Shown here piece by piece: positions 37,321 through 47,834 of a stretch of 64,000 nucleotides of DNA (positions are counted from its first letter, which is position 1; the number at the start of each line of letters is the position of its first letter). Made by a program: the position numbers and the translations under genes. The DNA is taken from the NCBI RefSeq assembly GCF_009496155.1, contig NZ_WIJP01000005.1, positions 1-64,000 of the forward strand, read 5' to 3'. A model generated the notes under the pieces. The model saw only the letters and a program-made list of their open reading frames with translations, ran no database searches and was not told where the DNA came from. The stretch comes from Streptococcus mitis (GTDB taxonomy: Bacteria > Bacillota > Bacilli > Lactobacillales > Streptococcaceae).

Positions 37321-38025
37321 CTAAGCTTTCTTTGCAATCATTTTTTCTGCTTCTTGTTCTAAAAATAGTTCCAAGATTTTCTTTGTCAACGTAATCGCTG
37401 CTGACAGGGCCAGAGAAACGATTAAATAATTAGCTACTAAGCCGTGATCTCCAACCAATGGCGGTTTTGTCAAGAATCCATAATCTCCACCTGTTACCAA
37501 ATTGACCACAAAAATCAAGGCATTTAGGGCAAAAGTCATGATAAAAATTCTCTTCACATCTAGCAATCGTGCATCATACTGTCTCAATAGATAAACTAGA
37601 GAGTTCCCCAAGAGTGCTAAATGCCCAAAGATAAAGGACAAAATCGCAATATGGGGGAAAGGATAGGCATCTGGCACTGGATAAACAAAGGCTGCTAATG
37701 TCCCAAATGTCCCCAATAATGCAAAATACTGCCTATATTTAGACTGACCAGGAAGCAAGAGCACCACAAACATAGCCATACGGCAATGGTAAAAGGGTAA
37801 GCTTTCTGACAGTGGCATATGATTGACCCAATACCAACCATAAAGTAGAATCAACTGAACAGCCTGTAAAATCTGGAAAAATCGTTGGTAAACCTTCTTT
37901 TCACGATAACGATAGGCTGTATAAAAGGTCAAGGCCAAGAGTGTAAATATACTGACATACCAAAAAAGATCAAACTTGGGTGGCTCTGTTGCCTGAGTCG
38001 TAAAGAAAATATCCCATAAATTCAT
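37321..38025 (-). CDS. YwaF-like integral membrane protein (TIGR02206 type)
   Basis: 234 aa with six or seven membrane helices. Family style: LPFYHCRMAMFVVLLL, FPHIAILSFIFGHLALLGNSLVYLL, GDYGFLTKPP. Related proteins in Bacillus (YwaF) are uncharacterised. Lies between ftsA and the NUDIX gene. Confidence 0.75.
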   Translation of the reverse strand: MNLWDIFFTTQATEPPKFDLFWYVSIFTLLALTFYTAYRYREKKVYQRFFQILQAVQLILLYGWYWVNHMPLSESLPFYHCRMAMFVVLLLPGQSKYRQYFALLGTFGTLAAFVYPVPDAYPFPHIAILSFIFGHLALLGNSLVYLLRQYDARLLDVKRIFIMTFALNALIFVVNLVTGGDYGFLTKPPLVGDHGLVANYLIVSLALSAAITLTKKILELFLEQEAEKMIAKKA

Positions 38026-38115
38026 CTAGTCTTCCTCGTGATTCAAAATTTTCCTGCATATTATTATACCATGCTATTTGTCAAAAATGGATTTAGAAAT
38101 ACGATAATCATCTTT

Positions 38116-38727
38116 TTAGTCAAGATATTGCTCCCTCTGACCTTGATAAACCTGCCAAAGAATCTCTATTTGCTCTTTGGTAATGCGTTTTTCAGATAAG
38201 GCTGGCAGTTGGTCAATGGCAAAAAATTGAAGGTCAGCAATTTCTTGATTTTCTTGGAATTGCCCAGCGAGAAGCTTACATTCAAAAACAAACTTTGCAT
38301 ACTGTTTGCTCTGTAGTTGGAAACGATTGGTATCAAAAACAGCTAGTAGTCTTTCTACTTTAGCTTCAAAACCGGTTTCTTCTTCAATTTCCTTGAGAAT
38401 ATTTTCTGTTGGAGAATAGCCGACTTCACCAAAGCCACCTGGCAAAGCCCAATCATTCTCTCCTTGTCCCCTAACCAGACAAATTTTTTCATCCTCAACT
38501 ATCCAAGCACGGACGTCCATTAAAGGAGTCGCATAAGCGGAGGTCGGTTTCAAGAGTTCTGCCACTTCGTCTGCATCAAGGTCTGATACCTGATTCAACA
38601 TTTCAGATAACAGACTTCGCAAGTCTTCGTAGCGCTCACGGTCAAAAGGATCCTTTGTAAAGGTTAGTCCAGTATCTGTAAGAGCAATCATTCTTTGAAG
38701 ATACTTAGCAAAATCACTTGTCTTCAT
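38116..38727 (-). CDS. NUDIX hydrolase (ADP-ribose pyrophosphatase-like)
   Basis: 203 aa. N-terminal helical domain (1-65) as in the COG1051 type, then NUDIX box G-x5-Y-x7-KEIEEETGF starting at GGFGEVGY (about 96). In this subgroup the first conserved Glu is often Tyr or Asn and R is replaced by K, so activity is plausible. Overlaps murF by 14 bp. Confidence 0.85.
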   Translation of the reverse strand: MKTSDFAKYLQRMIALTDTGLTFTKDPFDRERYEDLRSLLSEMLNQVSDLDADEVAELLKPTSAYATPLMDVRAWIVEDEKICLVRGQGENDWALPGGFGEVGYSPTENILKEIEEETGFEAKVERLLAVFDTNRFQLQSKQYAKFVFECKLLAGQFQENQEIADLQFFAIDQLPALSEKRITKEQIEILWQVYQGQREQYLD

Positions 38728-40087
38728 TTTCTAAACTTTCTACCAACTTAGCTAGATTCATAGAGTTAGAGCCTTTGAGCAAGATTTGGTCATGGGCTCC
38801 AAGGCTTTCTTTGACCTGCTTAACTAGGTCTTCAAATTGGTCTTGGTCTTCTGTTTTCTTGAAGTAGTAAACGTGGCCAATTGGGAACATTTGACTGGCC
38901 AGTTGAGCTAATTCAGCAATATCTTCTCCGTAGAAAATCACGGTATCAAGTACATCTGGTGAGAGGCTCAAAATCATCTGGTTATGGAGTTGAACAGACT
39001 GGTCACCGAGTTCCTTCATATCCGCCAAGACTGCAATTTTCTTGCCACCTTCATTGGCTGGAATAGCAGAGAAAGTCTCTAAAATCAATTTCATAGCAGT
39101 CGGATTGGCATTGTAAACATCTGACAGAATGTCTGCTCCATTGGCTGCTTTCTTCCACTCGGTACGGTTACGTGTCAATTCAAGATTTTGGAAGGCCAAA
39201 CGAATTTGCTCCTCTGAAACTCCTTCTTGTAGGGCAACATAAGATGCAATCATAGCATTGGTAGCATTGTACTTACCAGTCACTGGCAAATCAAGAGCTT
39301 TTTCCAAGAAATTAGCTTTAAAGGTCAGACTGTCCTTGCGCTCAACTAAGTCTGTAATTTCCAGCTCTGCCCCTTGCCCAAAACGAACTACCTTTTTGTC
39401 AGTTGGCAAGTAGTCCTCTACAATAGTGTCAGCTGGAGCTAAAAGCAAGGAATCAGGTGCCATCCCGTCTGCAATTTGCATTTTTCCTTTAGCAATTTCA
39501 GAACGATCTTTGAAAAAGGCCAAATGGGCTTCTCCAACCAAGGTCACGATGGCTGTCTTTGGGTGAGCCAATTCTGACAAGAGATGAATATCTCCCAAGT
39601 GATCCTGTCCCATCTCCAAGACCAACTTTTCTGTTCCTTCAGGCATGTGAAGAACCGTGTAAGGAAGACCAATCTCATTATTGTAGTTTCCTTGTGTTTT
39701 GTAAGTTTTGTAGGTTGTTGATAGCAAGTGTGCTAACATATCCTTGGTCGTCGTCTTACCATTTGAACCCGTAACTGCAAAGACATCAACAGCTGTTTTC
39801 TCAAGATAGTAGGCAGCTAGTGATTGAAAGGCAGCCAAAACGTCGTCTACTAGAATGTAGGGATGATTTGCGACCTCTTTCTCAGACAGGGTTGCAGCAG
39901 CGCCATTTTCAAAAGCTGTTTCGATAAAGTCATGGCCATCACGCGCACCTTTTAGGGGCACAAATAAGTCCCCTGCAGCAATCAAACGACTGTCAAATTC
40001 CGCCTTAACTAGTGGACTATCTGGATAAATTGTCACATCATTTTTAGCCCCTACAACTTGGGCCACTTCATGGATTGTTAATTTCAT
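38714..40087 (-). CDS. murF: UDP-MurNAc-tripeptide-D-Ala-D-Ala ligase
   Basis: 457 aa. ATP site VTGSNGKTTTKD (near 108-119), NNEIGLPYT, LEMGQDHLGDI, and C-terminal MurF_C domain. Adds D-Ala-D-Ala to the peptidoglycan precursor. It pairs with ddl upstream. Confidence 0.96.
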   Translation of the reverse strand: MKLTIHEVAQVVGAKNDVTIYPDSPLVKAEFDSRLIAAGDLFVPLKGARDGHDFIETAFENGAAATLSEKEVANHPYILVDDVLAAFQSLAAYYLEKTAVDVFAVTGSNGKTTTKDMLAHLLSTTYKTYKTQGNYNNEIGLPYTVLHMPEGTEKLVLEMGQDHLGDIHLLSELAHPKTAIVTLVGEAHLAFFKDRSEIAKGKMQIADGMAPDSLLLAPADTIVEDYLPTDKKVVRFGQGAELEITDLVERKDSLTFKANFLEKALDLPVTGKYNATNAMIASYVALQEGVSEEQIRLAFQNLELTRNRTEWKKAANGADILSDVYNANPTAMKLILETFSAIPANEGGKKIAVLADMKELGDQSVQLHNQMILSLSPDVLDTVIFYGEDIAELAQLASQMFPIGHVYYFKKTEDQDQFEDLVKQVKESLGAHDQILLKGSNSMNLAKLVESLENEDK

Positions 40088-40103
40088 TTCTACTCCTTTA
40101 AAA

Positions 40104-40156
40104 AGGGTTGAAGTCCGAGAACTCTGATCACCTTGCAGTGATGGTTCTGGCTCCTA
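40104..40156 (-). other. hairpin between ddl and murF
   Basis: GAGAACTCTGATCAC and GTGATGGTTCTGGCTC can pair with a small bulge (loop CTTGCA). No clean T-run. It may set the relative level of the two mRNA parts. Confidence 0.4.
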
Positions 40157-40171
40157 CCCCTTCTTTCATTT

Positions 40172-41215
40172 TTATAGCAAATGCGCTTCGCGCTTGTCAA
40201 AACTTTCCTTGGCAAGGTCCACCAAACGCTCGATTAGGTCTGGGTAACTGATTCCCATATTGTCCCAAAGTAGTGGGTACATAGACCACTGGGTGAAACC
40301 TGGCATGGTATTAAGCTCATTTAGGAAGATTTCTCCCTTATCTGTATAAAAGAAATCACAACGAGAGAGACCGAGGCCACCAATGGCACGAAAGGCTGTT
40401 TCTGCATTTTGACGCATGACAGCTACCACGTCATCACTGATCTTGGCTGGGATATCCATGGTAATCTTGTTATCAATATACTTGGCGTCATAGTCATAGA
40501 AGGCAACATCTTTGACAACTTCTCCTGGCAGCGTGCTTTTGACATTGTAGTTACCCAAGAGACCAACCTCGATTTCACGGGCATTCACTCCTTGCTCAAC
40601 CAAGACGCGGCTGTCATATTGGAAGGCCAGTTTCAAGGATTGACGAAGTTCTTCTTGATTTTCAGACTTAGAAATACCCACACTTGAACCCATGTTTGAC
40701 GGCTTAGTGAAGACTGGATAAGTCAATTTTTCTTCAACTTCAGCGATTTTAGAAGTCACATCATCCCCTTCAACGATAGCCACATAAGGAACTTGGGCAA
40801 TACCAGCAGATTCTAACACACGCTTGGTCGTGATTTTGTCCATAGCAAGGCTTGATGACAAGATATTACAGCCGACATAGGGCATTTTCAAAACTTCAAG
40901 GAATCCTTGAACAGAGCCATCCTCTCCCATCGGACCATGAAGGACTGGAAAGACCACTACCCCTTCTTCATAGATAGCACTTGGAGCAACTTTCTTATCC
41001 CAATCAATAGTCGCATTGGTCATAAGACGGTCCTCTTGACCAGGAGTCTGGCTAAATTCTTGCGTTTTGATAAAGTCACCTGACTGACTGATAAAGAAAG
41101 TCTTAACAGTGAAACGATCGTAGTTAACCGCACGCATGACACTTTCCGCAGAAAGGACAGAGACTTCGCGCTCTGCACTACGCCCACCGTATAAAAGAAT
41201 AATCGTTTGTTTCAT
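40172..41215 (-). CDS. ddl: D-alanine-D-alanine ligase
   Basis: 347 aa. [15 protein letters not shown] near 9, [12 protein letters not shown] near 96, central [14 protein letters not shown]-terminal [15 protein letters not shown]-grasp enzyme making D-Ala-D-Ala for MurF; long streptococcal form. Confidence 0.97.
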   Translation of the reverse strand: MKQTIILLYGGRSAEREVSVLSAESVMRAVNYDRFTVKTFFISQSGDFIKTQEFSQTPGQEDRLMTNATIDWDKKVAPSAIYEEGVVVFPVLHGPMGEDGSVQGFLEVLKMPYVGCNILSSSLAMDKITTKRVLESAGIAQVPYVAIVEGDDVTSKIAEVEEKLTYPVFTKPSNMGSSVGISKSENQEELRQSLKLAFQYDSRVLVEQGVNAREIEVGLLGNYNVKSTLPGEVVKDVAFYDYDAKYIDNKITMDIPAKISDDVVAVMRQNAETAFRAIGGLGLSRCDFFYTDKGEIFLNELNTMPGFTQWSMYPLLWDNMGISYPDLIERLVDLAKESFDKREAHLL

Positions 41216-41391
41216 ATTACTTGTCCTAATTCTAATAGAATACTTGCTCTTTAGTATATCATATTTGCTTCTTTTTTTGAAACTTGAACCTGATACTAGT
41301 CTTTAAGAAATCTAAAGAGAGACCGATAAAACAAATGTCGGCCTCCTTGATTTTTTGTATAAATGAATTGAGTTTGTTAATTTGTCTAGAC

Positions 41392-41988
41392 TTACAGCTC
41401 TGTCCGATTTTCAATGGCTCGTAAGAGTGTGACTTCGTCCGCATACTCGATATCTGCTCCCACAGCAAGACCTCGTGCCAGGCGTGTAACTTTAATCCCA
41501 GCTGGCTTGAGCAAACGTGAAAGATACATAGAAGTTGCTTCCCCATCTGCTGTGGCATTGGTTGCTACGATGACCTCTGAAACTTCACTGTCCATCAGAC
41601 GAGTCATGAGACTCTTGAGATTGATATCATCAGGACTGACGCCATTCATAGGAGAAATGAGTCCGTGTAAAACATGATAGAGTCCGTGGTATTCTTGGAT
41701 GTTCTCCATGGCTGCCACATCACGACTATCCTCGAGAACTAAAATCGTTGTCTGGTCACGACTTGGATCGGTACAGATAGAGCAAGGATCGTCATCAGTC
41801 AAACGACCACAAACTGAACAATAGGTTAGCTCTCTCTTAGCAGAAAGGAGGTTTTTGGCAAATTCATTGACATCGTCATCAGACATTCCAATAGTATAGA
41901 AGGCCAGACGGGTAGCCGTCTTAATCCCGATACCTGGTAACTTTGAATAGCTATCAATCAGCTTGGCAATAGGTGTTGGATAAAGCAT
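41392..41988 (-). CDS. recR: recombination protein RecR
   Basis: 198 aa. Helix-hairpin-helix [14 protein letters not shown], zinc finger CSVC...CSIC (near 57-72), Toprim [15 protein letters not shown], Walker-B-like [18 protein letters not shown]. Loads RecA in gap repair with RecF/O. Follows pbp2B by 10 bp. Confidence 0.97.
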   Translation of the reverse strand: MLYPTPIAKLIDSYSKLPGIGIKTATRLAFYTIGMSDDDVNEFAKNLLSAKRELTYCSVCGRLTDDDPCSICTDPSRDQTTILVLEDSRDVAAMENIQEYHGLYHVLHGLISPMNGVSPDDINLKSLMTRLMDSEVSEVIVATNATADGEATSMYLSRLLKPAGIKVTRLARGLAVGADIEYADEVTLLRAIENRTEL

Positions 41989-41998
41989 ATGTTCCTTT

Positions 41999-44041
41999 CT
42001 AATTCATTGGATGATGTTGGTTATAGAGGTTGATAATGTCGCGCGCAATGGAAGGTCCGACACCATTTGTAAGGTTGGTGTTATGAGGGAAGACAACAGC
42101 TACAGCGATTTGAGGATTATCTGATGGTGCATAGGCCACAGCATTAGTATTGTTAGCTTCTTGACCACCCTCAACATAACTTTCGGCAGTACCTGTTTTA
42201 CCACTAATGGATACAGCTGCACCATTGGAAAAGGCACGACCTGTCGTCAGAGCACTCCCACCATGTGAAACTTGATAAAATCCTTGTTGGAGGATGGAAA
42301 CATCAGACTCAGAAATATTAATTTTATTCATTTCCTTGGATTCAACAGATTGGATTAAGTTCCCTAAGCCGCCTTGTTCATTGTTTCCATAAATCCCCTC
42401 GACAATGTGAGGTGCAATCCGAACACCGTTGTTGGCAATGGTTCCAACGTACTGGGCCAATTGCATAGGAGTGTAGTTATCAAACTGACCAAAGGCATTG
42501 GTAATGTAATTAGCAAAATTATACTCTTTTGGTATAAAACCAGTTGATTCATCTGGAAGGTCAATGCCTGTTGAGGCTCCAAGACCATATTCAGCAAATG
42601 TCGAACGAAGTTTCCCCATAGCTGATTTCAAATTACTAGTTCCAACAAACATATTAGGTTGATAGGTCTGTCCCATAATTCCCAAAGCCGTTTGAACCAT
42701 GTAGGTATTAGAAGAATACTCCAAGGCTTCCACAGCTGTAATCGGGAATGAACCGTAAGCCTGAGTATACCATGAATTAATTGGAGCTGAACCTTGGAAG
42801 ACAATCGGTTGGTCTGTCAAGGTTTGGTTCCCTGACAAGACTCCATTTTCCCAACCAGAACTGATGGTCGCCGCCTTGACAACCGAACCTGGGACAAAGA
42901 CATTAGTCACCGTTCCCAAGGAATCAGGCGTTAGCTCTCCCGTTTTCAGATCATGTTTGAGCCCTGACATAGACAAAACTGCACCTGTTTTTGGGTTCAA
43001 AGCAACTGCATAAACACCTTCAGAATATCTAGCTCCTCCATTTCCTAACTCGGAATTGAAGTAACTTTTAAGAAGATTATCCACACTATCTTGGAAGGCC
43101 AAATCAATGGTCAGTTTAATATTGTTCCCTTTGCTACCGTCTTCGATATTTTCAACACTTTCCATGTTACCGTACTTATCTAGATGGATTTCTTTCACCG
43201 AACGTTTTCCTTGCAAGGTTTCCTCGTATTGTTTTTCTAAATAAGAAGTCCCAACACGGTCATTTAAAGAATAACCCTTTTTAATATAAGCATCTGCTTC
43301 TTCAGCTGGGAGACCAGCTTTTTCACTGGATACACTACCTACTATAGAAGAAAGTGAAGTTTCTAGAACTTTTCGATCCCAGGAAGTCGAAATACTGATG
43401 CCAGGTAAATTCTTAGAAGCCGAAGCAATCAAGGCAATCTGTGTATCTGTCAAGGAATCTGTCGCAATGGTACCTGTCGCAAAATTTTCAACTGCATTGA
43501 GTTGGCTAAAGAGGTAAATTTCTTTCTTTTCGTCATCCGAGTAGGTCAATTGACTTGGATTGATACTTTCAACAGTGTTATTGTAAAGTTCGGATTCAGA
43601 TAATTGATTTCCGTCAGAATCTAGTCGTTTCTCATGTGGTAAACTTTCCACTGCTTTCTTATAGACATCTTGATCTGCTAGGTAATAGTCTGCCAACTGT
43701 CGGTCAGTCAATGTTGGAGAAGAAACTCCCACATAGGCTAGCAACTTCTTGGCTGTTTCTTTCAAATCTGCAGCCGTCATTTTGTTGTTTCGAGTAAAGG
43801 AAACAACTTGTTTCACAGTATTTTCAACCAAGGGCTTGCCGCTGGCATCATAAATTTCGCCTCGAGCTGAACTAGTTGTCACCTTTGTTTTACTTGCCGA
43901 TGCTAGTTTTGTCTCATAAAAATCCTTGTTCAAAACCTGCATGTAAAGCAGGCGACCAATGATGGTCATAAAGAGCAAAATAACAATTGAAAACAATAAA
44001 TTAAGCCGAATCGGAATCGAATGGCTGTCAAATTTTCTCAT
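41999..44041 (-). CDS. pbp2B: penicillin-binding protein 2B (transpeptidase)
   Basis: 680 aa from ATG 44041 ([20 protein letters not shown]). Class B PBP with one TM segment, dimerisation domain, and transpeptidase motifs SVVK (386), SSN (443-445), KTG (615-617); numbering agrees with the pneumococcal protein. Residue 446 is Thr (susceptible-type), but 476 is Gly (SAMGK), where beta-lactam-susceptible pneumococci have Glu. The N-terminal part differs from pneumococcus in many places. Essential for peripheral wall growth. Confidence 0.96.
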   Translation of the reverse strand: MRKFDSHSIPIRLNLLFSIVILLFMTIIGRLLYMQVLNKDFYETKLASASKTKVTTSSARGEIYDASGKPLVENTVKQVVSFTRNNKMTAADLKETAKKLLAYVGVSSPTLTDRQLADYYLADQDVYKKAVESLPHEKRLDSDGNQLSESELYNNTVESINPSQLTYSDDEKKEIYLFSQLNAVENFATGTIATDSLTDTQIALIASASKNLPGISISTSWDRKVLETSLSSIVGSVSSEKAGLPAEEADAYIKKGYSLNDRVGTSYLEKQYEETLQGKRSVKEIHLDKYGNMESVENIEDGSKGNNIKLTIDLAFQDSVDNLLKSYFNSELGNGGARYSEGVYAVALNPKTGAVLSMSGLKHDLKTGELTPDSLGTVTNVFVPGSVVKAATISSGWENGVLSGNQTLTDQPIVFQGSAPINSWYTQAYGSFPITAVEALEYSSNTYMVQTALGIMGQTYQPNMFVGTSNLKSAMGKLRSTFAEYGLGASTGIDLPDESTGFIPKEYNFANYITNAFGQFDNYTPMQLAQYVGTIANNGVRIAPHIVEGIYGNNEQGGLGNLIQSVESKEMNKINISESDVSILQQGFYQVSHGGSALTTGRAFSNGAAVSISGKTGTAESYVEGGQEANNTNAVAYAPSDNPQIAVAVVFPHNTNLTNGVGPSIARDIINLYNQHHPMN

Positions 44042-44178
44042 ACAAGTCAGTCTCATTTCTATTTAAAATCTCATTCTTCATTGTACCACAAATTGAGAAG
44101 AAAATTATGGAAAATGGGAGTACTTTATTTGATTTTTAAAAGAGCTTTTCTTTTTTATTTAATTATCATTATTTTGTA

Positions 44179-44187
44179 TGGTATAAT
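44179..44187 (+). promoter_or_regulatory. extended -10 promoter of the RpiR regulator gene
   Basis: TGGTATAAT: extended -10 TGn plus TATAAT (44182-44187). No good -35, as usual for extended -10 promoters. ATG at 44248 with AAGGAAT. Confidence 0.55.
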
Positions 44188-44247
44188 AATATCAACCAAT
44201 AGAAATTTCTGACTTTTAATTTAATATAAATCATACAAAGGAATCCT

Positions 44248-45099
44248 ATGAACAATCAAGATATTCCCTCTATTATTGATCTCCACTTTGATGAATTAAC
44301 TGAATTAGAGCAAGAAATTGCTCACTATTTCTTACAGGTCGATACGATACAGGATGATTTATCATCACAAAATGTCGCTCAGAAACTTCATATTTCCCAG
44401 GCGGCTCTAACTCGTTTTGCTAAAAAGTGTGGTTTTACTGGCTATAGAGAATTTATTTTCCAATACCAACATCAAATTGATAACCAAAATCTTCAGCTAT
44501 CGACCCATAATCCTCTTATACAAGGTGTTCTCAGAAGCTATAGCAATATGCGAGAGCAAACTCAGGAATTAATTAATGAAAATCAAATTGAACGAATAGC
44601 TAATATGATAGAAGATGCTGAAAGAGTCTATTTTTTTGGCACTGGAAGCTCTGGCCTTGTCGCTCGTGAGATGAAATTACGCTTTATGCGTTTAGGAGTG
44701 GTCTGTGAAGCTATAACCGATCAAGATGGCTTTGCTTGGACTACTAGTATCATGGATGACAATTGCTTGGTTCTAGGTTTTTCACTATCTGGATCTACTC
44801 AATCTATTCTAGACAGCTTGTTAGATGCTAAAGAAATGGGGGCAAAAACAGTCCTCTTTACCAGCGTACCAAACAAAGAAAACCAACTGTATACTGAAAC
44901 TGTACTGGTTGCTAGTCACAATCAATCATCCTATATCCAGCGTATCTCCTCTCAACTTCCAATGCTTTTTTGGATTGATTTAATTTATGCTTACTTTTTA
45001 GAAATCAATCGAGAAAATAAAGAGAGAATATTCAATAGCTACTGGGAAAATAAAAAACTTAACGGCTATCGAAGACAAAAAAGAGCTAGAAAATCCTAG
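44248..45099 (+). CDS. RpiR/SIS-domain regulator of the sialic acid locus
   Basis: 283 aa. N-terminal RpiR helix-turn-helix (about 20-75, SSQNVAQKLHISQAALTRFAKKCGFTGYREF) and C-terminal SIS sugar-phosphate domain (about 120-250, VYFFGTGSSGLVAREM, VLGFSLSGSTQ). Corresponds in position to the pneumococcal regulator NanR. Convergent with the ROK kinase. Probably senses ManNAc-6-P and controls the surrounding units; candidate operators are recorded separately. Confidence 0.9.
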   Translation: MNNQDIPSIIDLHFDELTELEQEIAHYFLQVDTIQDDLSSQNVAQKLHISQAALTRFAKKCGFTGYREFIFQYQHQIDNQNLQLSTHNPLIQGVLRSYSNMREQTQELINENQIERIANMIEDAERVYFFGTGSSGLVAREMKLRFMRLGVVCEAITDQDGFAWTTSIMDDNCLVLGFSLSGSTQSILDSLLDAKEMGAKTVLFTSVPNKENQLYTETVLVASHNQSSYIQRISSQLPMLFWIDLIYAYFLEINRENKERIFNSYWENKKLNGYRRQKRARKS

Positions 45100-45122
45100 T
45101 TTGGCATTGCCAAACTAGGATT
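45092..45122. terminator. bidirectional terminator, rpiR / ROK kinase
   Basis: Near-perfect 15-bp stem AATCCTAGTTTGGCA (45092-45106) with TGCCAAACTAGGATT (45108-45122). It overlaps the ends of both convergent genes. Confidence 0.8.
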
Positions 45123-45999
45123 GTTTTGTCTTGAAATGATAATATGCACCGAGCATACCTGCTGTATTCTGATGATGAGCAAATTCTAATCTCGTCTTAT
45201 CTGCTAGACTTGGTACCAAAGCATCTTTCAAAGCTTTTCGAATTTTAGGCTTGAGAATAGCTTCTTGTCCCATGATACCACCACCTAGAATAACTACTTC
45301 TGGATTGGCCACATAACAAATATTAGCTAGACCTTTTCCTAGATAGTCAACCATGCGGTCGATACCATCCATGCAGAGTTTGTTCCCTTCAGTAGCTTCC
45401 TTAAAGATTCTACGACCATTCCACTGATCAACTGGATCACCATGTGCTTCTGCTACATAACGAACCAAAGCTGTGGTTGAGGCTAAATCTTGGAAGGCTC
45501 CATCCTGCATGTGTAGATAGCCAACCTCACAGGCAGAGTTACTAAAACCATGGAAGACTTGACCGTCAATAATTAAACAACCACCAATACCTGTTCCAAT
45601 GGTTAAGCAAAGTGTCACACTCGCTCCCTTGCCTGAACCAGATACTGCCTCAGCAAGGCCTGCACAGTTAACATCATTTTCAATTTCACAAGGAATATCA
45701 AAGCTAGTCTCGATTTCCTTCTTGAACTGCGTACCTGCATAATTTGGAATCTGTGGGCCAGCATAGAAAATTTCACCCTTGTCAGGATCCACCATACCTG
45801 CCGAAGAAATGGCAACACCTGCTACAGAATCTTTTTCAAGATAACTAGCTACAATCTGTTTGGTTTTCTCTAAAATATGGGGACCACCCTTATGTGCCTC
45901 TGTCGGTATCTCATGCGATTCAAGAAGTTGCCCCTCTTGATCAACCAAACCATACTTGATGTTAGTTCCACCGATATCAATTGCAACGTAGTGTGTCAT
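45115..45999 (-). CDS. nanK: ROK family N-acetylmannosamine kinase
   Basis: 294 aa. ATP phosphate loop DIGGTNIKYG, IGTGIGGCLI, and AEVSGSGKGAS. ROK sugar kinase; its position 17 bp after the lyase and the pathway need point to ManNAc 6-phosphorylation. Cys/His metal residues typical of ROK (HxCxxCxxGC cluster) are only partly seen (CEVGYLH). Confidence 0.9.
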   Translation of the reverse strand: MTHYVAIDIGGTNIKYGLVDQEGQLLESHEIPTEAHKGGPHILEKTKQIVASYLEKDSVAGVAISSAGMVDPDKGEIFYAGPQIPNYAGTQFKKEIETSFDIPCEIENDVNCAGLAEAVSGSGKGASVTLCLTIGTGIGGCLIIDGQVFHGFSNSACEVGYLHMQDGAFQDLASTTALVRYVAEAHGDPVDQWNGRRIFKEATEGNKLCMDGIDRMVDYLGKGLANICYVANPEVVILGGGIMGQEAILKPKIRKALKDALVPSLADKTRLEFAHHQNTAGMLGAYYHFKTKQS

Positions 46000-46016
46000 A
46001 AATACCTCCTTATGAA

Positions 46017-46934
46017 TTAGAGGAAGCGCTCCTTAGTTTCACGAATCAAGGCTGCAGCTGCTTCCACAACTGGACGATCTTCTTCAGTCACTGGTGTCAA
46101 AGGTGAACGAACAGATCCAATATTAAGTCCTTCATTGATCTTCAAGACTTCTTTAATGACACCATACATATTTCCATGTGCAGAAGTGAGTTTACCAATG
46201 ATTGCGTTGATAGCATATTGTAATTCACGCGCTGTTTCCAAATCTTTATCCGCAATCAATTGGTTGAGTTTCAAGAAGAGTTCTGGCATCGCACCGTAAG
46301 TACCACCGATACCAGCCTTAGCACCCATGAGGCGTCCCCCTAGGAACTGCTCATCTGGACCATTAAAGACGATATGGTCTTCTCCACCGAGGCTCACAAA
46401 AGTTTGGATATCTTGAACTGGCATAGAAGAGTTCTTCACACCGATAACACGAGGATTCTTCAACATTTCAGTATAAAGACTTGGAGTCAAAGCAACACCT
46501 GCCAATTGAGGAATGTTGTAAATAACATAGTCTGTGTTTGGAGCTGCAGAACTGATATCGTTCCAGTACTTAGCAACTGAGTATTCTGGTAAGCGGAAGT
46601 AAATTGGTGGAATTGTTGCAATGGCATCTACACCCAAGCTTTCTGCATGACGAGCTAGTTCCATACTATCTTTGGTATTGTTGCAAGCAACGTGAGCAAT
46701 GATGGTCAGTTTACCTTTGGCAACTGCCATGACTTCTTCCAAGATTAACTTGCGGTCTTCAACGCTTTGATAGATACATTCGCCAGAAGACCCATTGACA
46801 TAAAGACCTTGAACACCTTTATCAATGAAGTATTGAACCAAGGCACGTGTACGTTCTGGACTTACTTCTCCTTGTTCATCATAACATGCGTAGAAGGCTG
46901 GAATGACACCTTCGTATTTTTTCAAATCTGACAT
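46017..46934 (-). CDS. nanL: N-acetylneuraminate lyase
   Basis: 305 aa from ATG 46934 (AGGAGA upstream). The longer frame to 47000 would start upstream of the -10 box at 46992-46997, so it is not used. DHDPS/NAL family: NGSSGE (near 48), YVIYNIPQLAG (Tyr near 139), GVKNSS (Schiff-base Lys near 167), GGTYGAMPELFL. Splits Neu5Ac to ManNAc and pyruvate. Called nanA in E. coli; nanL here because NanA is the sialidase. Confidence 0.93.
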   Translation of the reverse strand: MSDLKKYEGVIPAFYACYDEQGEVSPERTRALVQYFIDKGVQGLYVNGSSGECIYQSVEDRKLILEEVMAVAKGKLTIIAHVACNNTKDSMELARHAESLGVDAIATIPPIYFRLPEYSVAKYWNDISSAAPNTDYVIYNIPQLAGVALTPSLYTEMLKNPRVIGVKNSSMPVQDIQTFVSLGGEDHIVFNGPDEQFLGGRLMGAKAGIGGTYGAMPELFLKLNQLIADKDLETARELQYAINAIIGKLTSAHGNMYGVIKEVLKINEGLNIGSVRSPLTPVTEEDRPVVEAAAALIRETKERFL

Positions 46935-46991
46935 AGATTTTCTCCTATTATTTTTATTTTCTGCTAGAGCAGATTCTTTCTTTACTTCTTT

Positions 46992-47020
46992 AGTATACAC
47001 TTTACCGAAAAGGCTTTCAA
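46992..47020 (-). promoter_or_regulatory. promoter of the lyase-kinase unit
   Basis: On the - strand TTGAAA (47015-47020), 17 bp, TATACT (46992-46997). The -35 is part of a cre-like TTGAAAGCCTTTTCGG. A TGAAAGTAGTTTCA palindrome lies 58 bp further up. Confidence 0.65.
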
Positions 47021-47077
47021 TATCTTGTAGGCACTTAGATTTTAGTTTCTCGCTTATAGAATAGCGTTTGGAGCCTT

Positions 47078-47091
47078 TGAAAGTAGTTTCA
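47078..47091. promoter_or_regulatory. candidate RpiR/NanR operator 1
   Basis: TGAAAGTAGTTTCA: arms TGAAA/TTTCA with a 4-nt spacer, upstream of the lyase-kinase promoter. An identical 14-mer is at 53425. Confidence 0.5.
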
Positions 47092-47107
47092 GAAATAATT
47101 GCAACCC

Positions 47108-47752
47108 TTACTCATACTTAGCAAATAGCTTTTCCATCACTCCTACTTGTAAAAAAGTAAGAAGGCCAAAACCAAAGAGAATAAAAGCTGACCCTCCCAA
47201 TAGAAGTGTAAAGGCTGATAGATATAGAATCATCAAAATCAAAAAGATAATTACGATCATCAAGATAAACCAAGGAGCGTTAAAACTAGCCAACATCAGT
47301 CCTTTTTGAAGAATTTCTTTCCAAGATAGGTCATAACGTGCCGCGATAGGGTAACTAGCCAACATCACAATAGTGAGGAAGATAAGAATGCCTAGACAAA
47401 TAGCTTTCACCAATTGGAAGGGCAGAGCTGTTTGACCCCAGAAAAGATAGAGATCTGAAAGGGTAAGAAATACAATTCCTAACTCCAACAACCCCAACTG
47501 AAAACCTAGTTTCAGATTTTGCCTAAAAACTCTTAGATAGGTTCTAAAAACTGGAACACGTCTACTTTGCTTGACTTCAAACATCGTCTGATAGAGACTA
47601 ATTTTGGCTACCCCAATCGTTACGATTGGCAAACAAGTTACTACAAAGAGAAGATTGACTGTTACAATATCTAAAACCTTCTCACTAATTCGCATTAGAA
47701 AATTATCTGTATCAAATGCAGCCTTGATGAGACTTCTTCCTTTTTGTGACAT
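47108..47752 (-). CDS. YesL-like (DUF624) membrane protein
   Basis: 214 aa, five or six membrane helices; VNLLFVVTCLPIVTIGVAKISLYQTMFE is a DUF624/YesL signature. Such genes accompany carbohydrate ABC importers of the CUT1 type. GGAGG upstream. Function unknown. Confidence 0.8.
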   Translation of the reverse strand: MSQKGRSLIKAAFDTDNFLMRISEKVLDIVTVNLLFVVTCLPIVTIGVAKISLYQTMFEVKQSRRVPVFRTYLRVFRQNLKLGFQLGLLELGIVFLTLSDLYLFWGQTALPFQLVKAICLGILIFLTIVMLASYPIAARYDLSWKEILQKGLMLASFNAPWFILMIVIIFLILMILYLSAFTLLLGGSAFILFGFGLLTFLQVGVMEKLFAKYE

Positions 47753-47834
47753 GTTTGCTCCTCCATCATTTTTCTTTGTAAACTGTTTTCTTTTTTGTCA
47801 GTAAAGCTTTCATAAGTCCCTACCATGAACAAAT

